Made by a program: the position numbers and the translations under genes. A stretch of DNA of 64,000 bases. Source: an uncultured Rhodospirillales bacterium (GTDB taxonomy: Bacteria > Pseudomonadota > Alphaproteobacteria > Azospirillales > Azospirillaceae). This document shows positions 1 to 9,002 of the stretch, one piece after another (the stretch's first letter is position 1; every line of letters begins with the position of its first letter). The notes below the pieces were generated by a model. The model was not told where the DNA came from, ran no database searches, and was given only the letters and a program-made list of their open reading frames with translations. The stretch lies in NCBI GenBank assembly GCA_903920145.1, contig CAIXKV010000241.1:1-64000 (forward strand), given 5' to 3'.

Positions 1-201
1 CGCCCGCCCGGCGTTTGAGGGCCACGTTTTGGGCCGCGACGGCGGCCCCGCGCGCCCATGCGCGCGAAGCCAAGGGCGCGGATGCGCCCGCCCGGCGTTT
101 GAGGGCCACGTTTTGGGCCGTGACGGCGGCCCCGCGCGCCCATGCGCGCGAAGCCAAGGGCGCGGATGCGCCCGCCCGGCGTTTGAGGGCACCTTGATAC
201 A
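1..201. repeat. 84-bp tandem repeat (about 2.3 copies) made from the interspersed repeat
   Basis: The same 84-bp unit begins at 1, 85 and 169, the third copy being partial. Copies 1 and 2 differ at only about one position (gggccgcgac against gggccgtgac). The unit is the GC-rich middle of the interspersed repeat in reverse orientation, followed at 190-205 by a remnant of its CCTTGATG...CATCAA arm. Because 84 is divisible by 3, open frames run through it and give periodic peptides, but nothing suggests they are genes. The array touches the window edge, so its true copy number is unknown. It lies directly against the 3' end of the Sua5-type gene. Confidence 0.85.
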
Positions 202-1203
202 TCAACATTCGATGGCAGGGCTGTTGCTGCGCGGGGCGGCGGCTCGGCGTAAGCGGTCGTTAATGGCAAAGCCGATGCTGCGTTCGGGAATCGGCATGAC
301 GGCGATGGCGGTGTAGGCTGGGTCATCCAGGCGATGGATCATCGCGTAGAGGTTAGAGGCCGCCTCGTGCAAATCGCCCTCGGGGCTGAGATTGAGCCGG
401 GTGGCACCGCCTCGGATAGAGCGGTCGGGGCCGAACGCCAACAGCGCCTCGGTTGGGCCGACTGTGACGGCGTTCAGGCGAACCGGCAGGCGCGGCGCGT
501 AATGGCTGGCCAGTTGTCCTGGAGCGTTTGGGGTCAGCGGAACCGCTTGACCTTCGCTTTCGGGGGCCGCAATGGGACCGATCAGGCCCTCGATCTCGCG
601 GCGACCGACCCGGCCCGGACGCAGCAGGCGCGGCGGGTCGCAGGTCATGTCGAGAATGGTCGATTCCAAGCCAACCTGACAGCGCCCGCCGGCCAGAATC
701 ATGGCCACTCGTTCGCCCAGGTCTTTGGCGACATGCATGGGCGTGGTCGGACTGACGCCGCCCGAACGATTGGCGCTGGGGGCTGCAATCGGTCGATCCA
801 GGGCCTTTAGCAGGCTGTGGGCCACCTGATGGCCGGGCACCCGCACCGCCACTGTGTCCAAGCCGGCGCTGACCATGGGCGAGATCGGCGCGTCCGGGCG
901 GCGAGGTAGCACCACCGTAAAGGGACCGGCCCACAGGCCATGGCCCAGGGTCCGCGCTCGGTCGTCGAAGACCGCCACCCGCTCGGCCATTTCCAGATCC
1001 GCGACATGAACGATCAGCGGATTGAATTCGGGCCGGCCCTTGGCGGCGAATACCGACTCGACGGCATCTTGATTACTGGCGTCCGCGCCCAGGCCGTAAA
1101 CGGTCTCGGTGGGGAACGCCACCAGATCACCGGCGCGCAGCAAGTCAGCGGCGCGAGCGATGGCTGCCGCCGTGGGCGGCAGGATTTCGGGTCTTACGAT
1201 CAT
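202..1203 (-). CDS. L-threonylcarbamoyladenylate synthase, Sua5 type
   Basis: This cytoplasmic enzyme makes L-threonylcarbamoyl-AMP from threonine, bicarbonate and ATP, the first step of the t6A modification of ANN-decoding tRNAs. The 333-residue protein has an N-terminal YrdC/Sua5 core (about 8-200) with the characteristic FPTETVYGLGADA stretch, a later PSANRSGGVSPTT and STILDM. A separate C-terminal Sua5 domain (about 225-333) contains PGQLASHYAP. The ATG at 1203 was preferred because the family begins right at this point; an upstream in-frame ATG at 1239 would add only an unconserved tail. The last codons lie against the tandem repeat, and the final residues may have been altered by it. 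Confidence 0.93.
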   Translation of the reverse strand: MIVRPEILPPTAAAIARAADLLRAGDLVAFPTETVYGLGADASNQDAVESVFAAKGRPEFNPLIVHVADLEMAERVAVFDDRARTLGHGLWAGPFTVVLPRRPDAPISPMVSAGLDTVAVRVPGHQVAHSLLKALDRPIAAPSANRSGGVSPTTPMHVAKDLGERVAMILAGGRCQVGLESTILDMTCDPPRLLRPGRVGRREIEGLIGPIAAPESEGQAVPLTPNAPGQLASHYAPRLPVRLNAVTVGPTEALLAFGPDRSIRGGATRLNLSPEGDLHEAASNLYAMIHRLDDPAYTAIAVMPIPERSIGFAINDRLRRAAAPRSNSPAIEC

Positions 1204-1417
1204 ACCGTCTCTTTTACCCCAAGCCGGCCCGCGCTCCAACCGTCGTGAATCGTCGAAGCAAACCCTTCGCCTGCTTGCGCGCCCGCTGTACCCGTACTAT
1301 GCAGATTGACCGGCGAGTCCATGGGCTGTGAGTCCAGGGGCAGGATGTCTGTGGGCGATTAGAGCGATGGGCGCTCGCCGCCCGGACGTTGCAGCGGTCG
1401 GCGGCGGGGGACGGGGC

Positions 1418-2062
1418 ATGGGCAAGGTCATCACCATCGCGCAACAAAAAGGCGGCGCCGGCAAGACCACGCTGACGGCCCATTTGGCCGTGGCTTGGGG
1501 ACAGAGCGGGCGCAGGGTTGCGGTGATCGACATTGATCCCCAAGGCAGCCTGTCAAGCTGGTTTCAGGTTCGGGCGACAGCCCTGGGGAGCACCGTCGGT
1601 TTGATCCATAGTCGGGTTGGTGGCTGGCGCACCGAGCGGGAAGCCGAGCGGTTGGCGCGGGAGTGCGATCTGGTGGTGATCGACAGTCCGCCCCATGCCG
1701 AAACCGAGGCGCGAATTGCGGTGCGGGTGGCCTCTTTGGTGGTGCTGCCGGTCCAGCCCAGTCCCATGGATATTTGGGCCACTCAACCGACCATTGATAT
1801 GGCCAAACAGGAAAAAGTGCGAAGCCTTCTGGTTCTTAATCGGGTGCCGCCCCGGAGCAAAATGACCGAGGATTTGGTCGGTGTGATTCGAGGACTGTTG
1901 ACCCCGCCTGTCGTCGACTTGGCCGACACCCGGATTGGCAATCGTGTTGCTTACGCTAGCGCCTTACTGGCGGGCCGGACTGCTGTTGAGACCGACCCCG
2001 GCTCGCCGGCAGCGGTCGAGATGACTGCGTTGGCCGAGGAAATTCTCCGCCGCCTGGGGTAG
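1418..2062 (+). CDS. ParA/MinD-family ATPase, standalone
   Basis: This is a 214-residue deviant Walker-type ATPase that probably positions a cargo such as DNA or a protein cluster. It starts with VITIAQQKGGAGKTTLTAHLA (deviant Walker A), followed by VAVIDIDPQGSLSSW (A') and LVVIDSPPH (Walker B). The ATG at 1418 puts the P-loop at residue 11, as usual in the family; longer versions only add a low-complexity leader. No ParB lies beside it. The nearest gene, 10 bp away and convergent, encodes a ribbon-helix-helix protein, which might be a DNA-binding partner, but that is inference. Housekeeping chromosome-segregation ParA normally sits with parB and gid genes, so this is an accessory ParA-type protein. 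Confidence 0.85.
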   Translation: MGKVITIAQQKGGAGKTTLTAHLAVAWGQSGRRVAVIDIDPQGSLSSWFQVRATALGSTVGLIHSRVGGWRTEREAERLARECDLVVIDSPPHAETEARIAVRVASLVVLPVQPSPMDIWATQPTIDMAKQEKVRSLLVLNRVPPRSKMTEDLVGVIRGLLTPPVVDLADTRIGNRVAYASALLAGRTAVETDPGSPAAVEMTALAEEILRRLG

Positions 2063-2072
2063 GGCGCTCCGG

Positions 2073-2609
2073 TTATGCCTTGGTCTTGTCAAGCGGGGCG
2101 ATGCTGTCCAACGCCCGCAGCATGGCCGGACTGAGGGCCGGTCGATCGTCGGAGGACTCCGACAAGCCCCGGTGCGGACGATCACGATCGGCGGCCTCTT
2201 TAAAATACCGGGTCAAATGGGTACGAATCGCCGTCACCAAGGCGGTGTTGCCGCGCGTCCGGTCGACCTCTGAGACGATGTCGTCTTCGCTGAGGCCCTG
2301 GCGCTGGCACAGCTCGTCCAGAGCTTGCCACACCGCAGGCTCTAGTCGAACCGTAAGGCTTCGGCCCCTCACCGTCAGAGTCTTGCTAATACGCATAATA
2401 CCATCGGGCCTTGATGGTGACTCATCAAGGCTGCCCTCAGACGCCGGGCGGGCGCATCCGCGCTCCTCTAGAGTCACACGGGGGCTTCGCGCGCCTGGAC
2501 GCGCGGGGCCGCCGTCGCGGCCCGATACCGGCGATGTGTCAGTATCAGGGCTCGCCGGTATAAGGCCAGAGGATTCCTCGTCGGAATCGGTGCTTTCGGA
2601 CTCGCTCAT
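2073..2609 (-). CDS. Ribbon-helix-helix protein with an interspersed repeat in its reading frame
   Basis: The conserved part is the last 106 residues, beginning at an internal Met (codon 2394-2396). It reads ISKTLTVRGRSLTVRLEP, then AVWQALDELCQRQGLSEDDIVSEVD, a pattern typical of the RHH_4 ribbon-helix-helix family of putative DNA binders. The frame stays open upstream through a full copy of the repeat (2398-2561, about 54 codons rich in G, A, R, P and S) to an ATG at 2609. That ATG has GGAA about 8 nt upstream and an acidic, Ser-rich leader (MSESESTDSDEESSG). From 2609 the protein is 178 residues. If translation begins at 2396 instead, it is 106 residues and the repeat is 5' leader; no good ribosome site is visible there. 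Both starts remain possible. Confidence 0.7.
   Translation of the reverse strand: MSESESTDSDEESSGLIPASPDTDTSPVSGRDGGPARPGARSPRVTLEERGCARPASEGSLDESPSRPDGIMRISKTLTVRGRSLTVRLEPAVWQALDELCQRQGLSEDDIVSEVDRTRGNTALVTAIRTHLTRYFKEAADRDRPHRGLSESSDDRPALSPAMLRALDSIAPLDKTKA
2398..2561. repeat. Interspersed modular hairpin repeat, full-length copy inside the RHH frame
   Basis: This is the reference copy, about 164 bp. Module A is CCTTGATG-GTGACT-CATCAAGG, a perfect 8-bp hairpin. Module B is GACGCCGGGCGGGCGCATCC and following GC-rich bases. Module C contains GGGCCGC-CGTC-GCGGCCC, a 7-bp perfect stem. Module D begins ATACCGGCGA and ends TCGCCGGTAT, a 10-bp perfect stem around a loop containing GTGTCAGTATCAGGGC. 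Other copies in the window carry all or some of these modules. Confidence 0.9.
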
Positions 2610-2874
2610 GGGATTTTCCGGTGGTTGCCGGCCAGATACTCGCCCCAAACAACCGATCCGCCACCGATTGCTATGGATGCTTAATAAAGAAGCTATACAT
2701 GCAATCGCATGCATCGATCAATACGGTTATGGAAGGCCGCCACCGACACGATCTTTCTGATTTCAATATGACAGGGTTGCGCCAGGCTGGTTATAGTGTG
2801 GCGCCGTGGTCGCGTCGGGGACCGGCACCGGCGGCAGCGGATTGTGATCGAGATTGACCGGGGGGTGGCGGCAA

Positions 2875-5028
2875 ATGACGGATTTTTCCAAGAAGACCTT
2901 GGCCGAGTGGACGGCGTTGGCCGGCAAAGACATTGGCAAGGGCGGTTCAGTTGACCAGTTATTATGGCGGACGCCGGAAGGCTTGACGGTTAAGCCGCTT
3001 TACACCGCCGCCGATCTGGAAGGGCTGGAACTGGACGGGCTGCCCGGTTTTCCGCCGTTTGCTCGCGGTCCTCGCGCCACCATGTATGCCCACCGGCCCT
3101 GGACCATTCGCCAGTATGCCGGCTTCTCGACCGCCGAAGAATCCAACGCTTTTTACCGCAAAAATCTCGCTGCCGGGCAAATGGGGCTTTCGGTGGCCTT
3201 CGATTTGGCCACCCATCGCGGCTATGACAGCGATCACCCTCGGGTGGTGGGCGATGTCGGCAAGGCCGGGGTGGCCATCGATAGCGTCGAAGATATGAAG
3301 ACCTTGTTCAGTGGCATTCCGCTCGACAAAATGAGCGTGTCGATGACCATGAATGGTGCGGTGCTGCCGGTTTTGGCCGGCTATGTGGTCGCCGCCGAGG
3401 AGCAGGGGGTGCGCCAGGATCAATTGGCCGGCACCATCCAGAATGATATTCTTAAAGAGTTCATGGTCCGCAACACGTATATTTATCCGCCCGAACCGTC
3501 GATGCGGATCATCGCTGATATTATCGAGTACACGGCACGCAATATGCCGAAGTTTAACTCGATTTCCATCAGCGGTTATCACATGCAGGAAGCGGGCGCC
3601 ACCGCTGTCCAAGAATTGGCCTTTACGCTGGCCGATGGGCTGGAATATGTCCGGGCAGCCCTGGGCAAAGGGCTGCGGGTTGATGAATTCGCGCCTCGGT
3701 TGTCGTTTTTCTTCTCCATCGGCATGAACTTCTTCATGGAGATCGCCAAGCTGCGCGCCGCCCGGCTGCTGTGGGCGCGGCACATGAAGCGATTGTTCGC
3801 GCCGACCGATGACCGCTCGCTGGCTCTGCGGACCCACTGTCAGACCTCGGGCGTGTCGCTGACCGAGCAGGATCCGTTCAATAACGTCATCCGCACCACT
3901 ATCGAGGCGATGGCGGCGGTTTTGGGCGGAACCCAATCCCTGCACACCAACGCCTATGACGAGGCGCTGGGCCTGCCGACCACCTTCTCGGCTCGGGTCG
4001 CCCGCAACACCCAGTTGATCATCGCCGAGGAAAGCGGCATTCCCCATGTGGTCGATCCGTTGGGCGGTTCGTATTATGTCGAGGCGCTGACCCACAGCTT
4101 GGCCACCGCCGCCGACGAATTAATCGCCAAGGTCGAAGGTTTGGGCGGAATGACCCGCGCCGTCGAGTCGGGTATGCCCAAGCTGTTGATTGAAGAAGCT
4201 GCCGCCCGGCGGCAAGCGGCCATCGATCGCGGTGACGAAGTGGTGGTCGGCGTCAACAAGTATAAGGTGTCAGAGGCTGATACCGCAGCGGTGGATGTGC
4301 TGGACATCGACAACAGCGCCGTGCGGATCGCCCAGGTGGAACGCCTGAAACAAATCCGGGCCAGCCGCGACGCCAATGCCTGCGCCGCTGCGCTGGAAGC
4401 CTTGACCAAGGCCGCCGCCGACAAGTCGGGCAATTTGCTGGAACTCGCCATCGTCGCCACCCGCGCCCGCGCCACCGTCGGCGAAATCTCCGATGCCCTG
4501 GAAGCGGTCTATGGCCGTCACAGCGCGGTGATTCGCTCGGTTTCGGGGGTTTATGGTGCGGCTTATGCCAATGATGACGGCTTTAAGCGCATTCAAGCCG
4601 ATGTTGCCAGCTTTGCCGAGGCCGAAGGGCGTCGGCCCCGCATGCTGGTGGTCAAAATGGGCCAGGACGGCCATGATCGCGGTGCCAAAGTGATCGCGAC
4701 CAGCTTTGCCGACATTGGCTTTGACGTGGATGTCGGGGCCTTGTTCCAAACCCCGGCAGAGGCGGCGCAGCAGGCGGTGGAGAACGACGTGCATATCGTC
4801 GGGGTCTCCAGCCAAGCCGCCGGTCACAAGACATTGGTGCCGCAGCTCATCGAAGAGTTGCGTAAGGCCGGAGCTGACGACATACTCGTGGTGTGCGGTG
4901 GGGTGATCCCGCCGCAGGATTATGACACTTTATACCAAGCTGGGGTTGCGGCGATTTTCGGACCCGGCACCAACATTCCGCAGGCGGCGGAAACGGTGTT
5001 GGCCCTTCTGAAAAAGCGTCCGACGTAA
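2875..5028 (+). CDS. scpA: Methylmalonyl-CoA mutase, single-chain catalytic subunit
   Basis: This adenosylcobalamin enzyme interconverts (R)-methylmalonyl-CoA and succinyl-CoA, the last step of propionyl-CoA assimilation and of the ethylmalonyl-CoA pathway. The 717-residue protein has the substrate-binding barrel (about 1-540, with [18 protein letters not shown] and [15 protein letters not shown]) and a C-terminal B12 domain. The lower-ligand motif is DGHDRG at about 598-603, followed by [14 protein letters not shown]. Both parts are present, so this is the active large-subunit type. The ATG at 2875 follows a GGGGGTGG purine stretch and matches the family N-terminus ([11 protein letters not shown]). 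Two other pathway enzymes, mcl2 and mch, lie about 30 kb away in the same window. Confidence 0.96.
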   Translation: MTDFSKKTLAEWTALAGKDIGKGGSVDQLLWRTPEGLTVKPLYTAADLEGLELDGLPGFPPFARGPRATMYAHRPWTIRQYAGFSTAEESNAFYRKNLAAGQMGLSVAFDLATHRGYDSDHPRVVGDVGKAGVAIDSVEDMKTLFSGIPLDKMSVSMTMNGAVLPVLAGYVVAAEEQGVRQDQLAGTIQNDILKEFMVRNTYIYPPEPSMRIIADIIEYTARNMPKFNSISISGYHMQEAGATAVQELAFTLADGLEYVRAALGKGLRVDEFAPRLSFFFSIGMNFFMEIAKLRAARLLWARHMKRLFAPTDDRSLALRTHCQTSGVSLTEQDPFNNVIRTTIEAMAAVLGGTQSLHTNAYDEALGLPTTFSARVARNTQLIIAEESGIPHVVDPLGGSYYVEALTHSLATAADELIAKVEGLGGMTRAVESGMPKLLIEEAAARRQAAIDRGDEVVVGVNKYKVSEADTAAVDVLDIDNSAVRIAQVERLKQIRASRDANACAAALEALTKAAADKSGNLLELAIVATRARATVGEISDALEAVYGRHSAVIRSVSGVYGAAYANDDGFKRIQADVASFAEAEGRRPRMLVVKMGQDGHDRGAKVIATSFADIGFDVDVGALFQTPAEAAQQAVENDVHIVGVSSQAAGHKTLVPQLIEELRKAGADDILVVCGGVIPPQDYDTLYQAGVAAIFGPGTNIPQAAETVLALLKKRPT

Positions 5029-5053
5029 CGGTCTGGGGCCGACCGGCCCCGGT

Positions 5054-5083
5054 GGCGTTTGGGGGTGTGTGCCCCCGAACGCC
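5054..5083. terminator. Hairpin downstream of methylmalonyl-CoA mutase
   Basis: GGCGTTTGGGGG (5054-5065) pairs with CCCCCGAACGCC (5072-5083), leaving a 6-nt loop and one T-G wobble. It begins 25 bp after the mutase stop. There is no T-run, so it may be a transcript-stabilising or REP-like hairpin rather than a true terminator. Confidence 0.45.
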
Positions 5084-5104
5084 GAGGGCAAGGGAGCCGG
5101 GGGT

Positions 5105-6208
5105 GTGACCGACTGGAACGAACAAGGCAACCGGTTGCAGCTAGACGAGAACCGCCCCGAGGAGGCCGAGCAGGCTTATCGGCGGGCTATTGCCGAGACG
5201 CCCACCGATGCCCGGCCCTGGAATGGATTGGGCATTTTGCTGTCCGACCGGCTGGGGCGGTTCGACGAGGCGGCGGCGGCCTTTCAGCAGGCGATTGCGC
5301 TGGCCCCGGATTTTGCCGCCCCCTGGAACGGCCTGGGGATTTACCAGCAGGAACAGCTCTGCCGCCCGGACTTGGCCGAAGCCTCGTTCCTAGCCGCCAT
5401 CGACCGCGACCCGCTCGATTTTACGCCCTGGTATAACTTGGCCGGATTGCTGCGTTTGTGGAAAGCCGACGTGGCCGGAGCCGCCAAAGCCTATCGTGTG
5501 GCACTGGAATTCGCCCCCGACGAGCCGTTTCTTTGGTTGGGTTATGGCGAGTTGGCGCTGGTTCTGGGGGATCGTGTGACGGCGCTGGCGCGGCTGAATC
5601 GGGCCGCCGAAGCCATGCGGTCCTGCACGGATCCTCAAGCGGCGGTGTTGTCTCTTTCGTTGGCCACCGCCCTGGATCGACCGCCATCGACGCTCGAGAT
5701 TGTGGAGACCGTGGTGGCCATCGCGGAGACACCGGCCCGTCCCGTGGAAGCCGCCGTGGTCTTGGCCATCCACCATTTTGGACTGGGTGAGACTGCCCAG
5801 GCGGACTCTTGGCGTGACCGGACTCTGGCGCTTTTGACCCGCCATCATGACCGTTTCTCGGCCTTGGCCGAATGCTACGGCGCTGCCGGTTTGCGTCCGG
5901 GCTTGCGCCTTTGGCTGGCGGATTTTGCTCGGCGGTTGTTTGCCGCCGATCAACAGGTGGGCCGCGTGTTGTTTGGAACGCCAACCCCCGAAATGATTTT
6001 GAAACGCTTCCGCCGTTTTGCCTTTGAAGGGGGCCGGGGGGCCGGCGATCCTTTGGATCGGCCCTTCTGGTGTCGTGATGTCGCGGCGATGTGGGCGGAA
6101 TCGGATTTAGGAGAGGAAGTCCCGAGTGATGCGCACGGCTTCGGCCAGGCCGACGCGCCGAACCTCAATTTTACTGGGAAAGGCTCCGTAAAGCCGACTC
6201 GGCATTAG
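5105..6208 (+). CDS. Tetratricopeptide-repeat protein
   Basis: This 367-residue protein has at least four TPR units in its first 170 residues, for example AEQAYRRAIAETPTDARPWN, FDEAAAAFQQAIALAPDFAA and AAKAYRVALEFAPDEPFLW. The C-terminal half is helical and not recognised. TPR arrays usually scaffold protein complexes; no partner can be named here. A GTG start at 5105 is preferred because GGGAG lies 8 nt upstream; an ATG at 5069 would add 12 residues overlapping the hairpin. No signal peptide is visible. The last 102 bp overlap the 3' end of dinG on the other strand, which is unusually long for a convergent overlap. Confidence 0.75.
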   Translation: MTDWNEQGNRLQLDENRPEEAEQAYRRAIAETPTDARPWNGLGILLSDRLGRFDEAAAAFQQAIALAPDFAAPWNGLGIYQQEQLCRPDLAEASFLAAIDRDPLDFTPWYNLAGLLRLWKADVAGAAKAYRVALEFAPDEPFLWLGYGELALVLGDRVTALARLNRAAEAMRSCTDPQAAVLSLSLATALDRPPSTLEIVETVVAIAETPARPVEAAVVLAIHHFGLGETAQADSWRDRTLALLTRHHDRFSALAECYGAAGLRPGLRLWLADFARRLFAADQQVGRVLFGTPTPEMILKRFRRFAFEGGRGAGDPLDRPFWCRDVAAMWAESDLGEEVPSDAHGFGQADAPNLNFTGKGSVKPTRH

Positions 6209-8902
6209 CGGATCTAGCAGCACGAACACCCCTCGGTCATCGGCCCGGCGGATCAGGCGGCCAAACGCCTGTTTCAGGCGCAGCCGGGTCAGCATGTCAT
6301 CATAACGCCGCCCACCGAAATGCTCGCGCCGGGCTTTGTGCAGGATGTTGGGGCGCGGCCACGGCACCCGGTCGAACACAATCAGTTGCAACGATCGGCC
6401 CGGCACATCCACGCCGTCCCGCACGGCATCGGTGCCCAACAGGCAGGCCTGTTCCTCGGCCCGGAAAATGTCGATCAGGGTGGCCACGTCCATGCCGTCC
6501 ACATGTTGAGCATATAGCGGCACGCCGGCGGCTTCCAGAGGCTCGGCGATCCGGGCTTGGATACCGCGCAACCGGGAAATGGCCGTGAACAACCCTAACG
6601 CGCCGCCATGGGCTGCCAGGAACAGATCCCGATAGGCCGCCGCGACTTGACCGAGATCATCTTTGCGGACATCGGTTACCACCAGCACGCGGGTATGGGT
6701 GGCGTAGTCGAAGGGCGACGGCACCGCCACTCGCCAGGTGGGGGTTGAGAAGTGAATGGCGCCGGTGCGGGATTCGGCGGCCTGCCAGTCCAGTTCGGGG
6801 TCGCCGCTGCCATCGGTCAGGGTGGCCGAAGTGATGGCCAAACCATGAGTTGGCCCCAACACCGCCTGACTGAAGGGCAAAGTCGGGTCGACGAAGTGGC
6901 GATACAGACCGACATCGACATCCCGTCCCTCGTGGCGCTCCAGGGCCAACCAGTCGACGAAACCGGGCTGGGTGTTGCCGGACAGGGCACCCAGCATATC
7001 GAGCCAAGGCAAGAGGGTTTGCTGAACCCGTCGGGTCAGTCCTCGGGACAGGGCGTCGATGCGTCGCCGTTGGTCGGGCTCCAGCACTGCGGCCTGATCT
7101 TCGAGTCCCATGGCCAGTACTGTGGCCAGCGTCATCAGCGGCTTGACCAACTCCCCCAGCGCCACAGACAGGGCCGCCGCCGTTTCGACCAAGGCGTCGG
7201 TGGGTGGCATGGTTTCGGTTTCAAGGCTGTAGGGGGAATCCGGGCCGGCGGTGCGGGCTAACACTTGGCGTCGGACCTGATCCAAAAAGCGTTCGGTGGG
7301 ACCGTTAGGATTGTCGGCAGCCAATCGCAACCGCCAGCCGTCGGCGGGCAGGATGCGGGCCGCCTGCAACACCTCGTCCAGTGCCTTTTCTGCGTCGTCG
7401 TCGGCGGCCACCAGATCATCCAGCCGCCGCCGCAAACCACGCGCTCGGCTGTTGGTACTGGTGCGGCCATCGGTATCGCCCAACAGCCAGCGCCGTAATT
7501 CCCGAGTCTCAAGGCCGGTGAGATGGGCGGCGAAGGCGCCGTCGGCGGCCTCGAAGACCTGATGTCCTTCGTCAAAGACGTAACGGGTCGGCAATCCGCT
7601 GTCTTCACTGCCGCCTTGGGCCGCCTGGATCATCACCAGAGCGTGATTGGCGATTACGATATCGGCCCGTCGTGCCCGGCGGATGCTTTTCTCGATGAAA
7701 CATCGATTGTAATGCTCACAACCAGAGTAAATGCACTCGCCCCGGCGATCGGCCAGCCCCAAGGTGGCGGCCCGCCCCAGGACATCCACCAGCCAGCCGG
7801 GAAAGTCCGATCCCTGGAGATCGCCATCTCGCGTGGCAGCGATCCAGCGCGCCAGGAGGGCCAAGCCGATCCGATAGCGCGGATCCAGGCTGCTGGCCCG
7901 GATGGCTTCTTCGTAATTCAAAAGGCACAGATAGTTTTCCCGTCCCTTGCGGAGCACCACCTTGCGGGCCTTGATGCTCGGGTCGGGATAGAGCCGATCC
8001 AATTCGGCATCGATTTGATGTTGAAGATTGCGGGTATAGGTGGAAATCCAGACCGTGCCCCGGTTCTTTTCCGCCCATAGGCTGGCTGGTGCCAGATAGC
8101 CAAGGGTTTTGCCAACCCCGGTTCCGGCTTCGGCTAGAACCAGATGGGGTTCATTGGCCTCGGTTCGGGGGGCAAAAGCGGCAGATAGGGCGTCGGCATA
8201 GTCCGATTGCTGGGGTCGGGCTTCGGACGCATAGCCTTCGGTGGCGGTCCCTCCAGCCCCACTTCCCCCTGTTCGCCGGGGCGCCGCCACCAACTGGGCG
8301 AGGCGACGCCGAGCCTCACCCGGTTCCAAGGCCAATGGAGCCGGCGTTGGCTCGGGGGCTTCCATCGACCATTCGGGCAAGTTCCGCCACACCGCCAACC
8401 CGGCATCGCCAGTCTTGTGGCTGGGGCCGCCGGGCACTCCCAGCGCGGGAAGCACCATGGGCGCCCAAGGCCATCCCGCCACGCCCAGAGTCCAGGCCAA
8501 TGCTACCGGGTCGGCGCGCTCGTCTTTTTGAGCCCCGGTTTTCTGCCGATCAGCAAGACGGTCCAACAACGCTTCGGTGACGTGGAACAGCGTCACCGCC
8601 GCTTCGGTTGGAGTCGTGGGGATGGGCAGGTTCAGGAAACGCGCCAATCCTCGAGGAGTCGGCAGACAAAACTGGGCCGGGCAAACGAAAGCAAACAGCT
8701 CCAGGACATCGAAAGCCTCGAGCCGGTCTACTCCCAAACGGCGAGCCAAATTCGGGGCGTGGCACACCATCACCGCCCGGTCGGCCAACAGGCGACGGGC
8801 GGTGGCGATCTCCCAGGTTTCCACCTCGCCATCGGGGCTGACCAGGACAAGCTGTCGGGGACCGGCCACCACTGCCGGGATATCGGAAAAAAGATATGGC
8901 AT
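6107..8902 (-). CDS. dinG: DinG/YoaA-family ATP-dependent DNA helicase with an N-terminal extension
   Basis: This is an XPD-like superfamily 2 helicase expected to act in DNA repair. The 931-residue protein has Walker A AEAGTGVGKT (about 257-268), iron-sulfur cluster cysteines (one near 325 in RENYLCLLNYEE, then GECIYSGCEHYNRC at about 389-402), a DEGH box in YVFDEGHQVF (about 444) and C-terminal helicase motifs ending with LKQAFGRLIRRADDRGVFVLLD. All four expected Fe-S cysteines are visible. The first 190 residues are not helicase. Their pattern (HAPNLARRL, AFDVLELFAFVCP, LARFLNLP, AAVTLFHVTEALL) resembles a worn DnaQ-type exonuclease domain, as fused to DinG in some Firmicutes, without clear catalytic acidic residues; that reading is tentative. 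Confidence 0.9.
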   Translation of the reverse strand: MPYLFSDIPAVVAGPRQLVLVSPDGEVETWEIATARRLLADRAVMVCHAPNLARRLGVDRLEAFDVLELFAFVCPAQFCLPTPRGLARFLNLPIPTTPTEAAVTLFHVTEALLDRLADRQKTGAQKDERADPVALAWTLGVAGWPWAPMVLPALGVPGGPSHKTGDAGLAVWRNLPEWSMEAPEPTPAPLALEPGEARRRLAQLVAAPRRTGGSGAGGTATEGYASEARPQQSDYADALSAAFAPRTEANEPHLVLAEAGTGVGKTLGYLAPASLWAEKNRGTVWISTYTRNLQHQIDAELDRLYPDPSIKARKVVLRKGRENYLCLLNYEEAIRASSLDPRYRIGLALLARWIAATRDGDLQGSDFPGWLVDVLGRAATLGLADRRGECIYSGCEHYNRCFIEKSIRRARRADIVIANHALVMIQAAQGGSEDSGLPTRYVFDEGHQVFEAADGAFAAHLTGLETRELRRWLLGDTDGRTSTNSRARGLRRRLDDLVAADDDAEKALDEVLQAARILPADGWRLRLAADNPNGPTERFLDQVRRQVLARTAGPDSPYSLETETMPPTDALVETAAALSVALGELVKPLMTLATVLAMGLEDQAAVLEPDQRRRIDALSRGLTRRVQQTLLPWLDMLGALSGNTQPGFVDWLALERHEGRDVDVGLYRHFVDPTLPFSQAVLGPTHGLAITSATLTDGSGDPELDWQAAESRTGAIHFSTPTWRVAVPSPFDYATHTRVLVVTDVRKDDLGQVAAAYRDLFLAAHGGALGLFTAISRLRGIQARIAEPLEAAGVPLYAQHVDGMDVATLIDIFRAEEQACLLGTDAVRDGVDVPGRSLQLIVFDRVPWPRPNILHKARREHFGGRRYDDMLTRLRLKQAFGRLIRRADDRGVFVLLDPLMPSRLYGAFPSKIEVRRVGLAEAVRITRDFLS

Positions 8903-9002
8903 GGAGATCGGTCTTTGCCCCCATAGGCGCTGGGATAAGGTTTCTCGTCGTCCTCACCCTTGACTTCGCGTGTTGGGCCGCGCGGAGCCGCAGGTGTAGC
9001 CT

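Noticed and set aside
15-197. Periodic open frames through the 84-bp repeats as a gene
   Set aside because: The peptide is a direct readout of a tandem GC-rich repeat with no ribosome site or family resemblance.
1-201. CRISPR array at the left edge
   Set aside because: Units are contiguous with no variable spacers and no cas genes are nearby.
2962-4095. Minus-strand frame opposite methylmalonyl-CoA mutase
   Set aside because: The protein is a Gly/His/Gln-rich shadow of a clearly identified enzyme gene.
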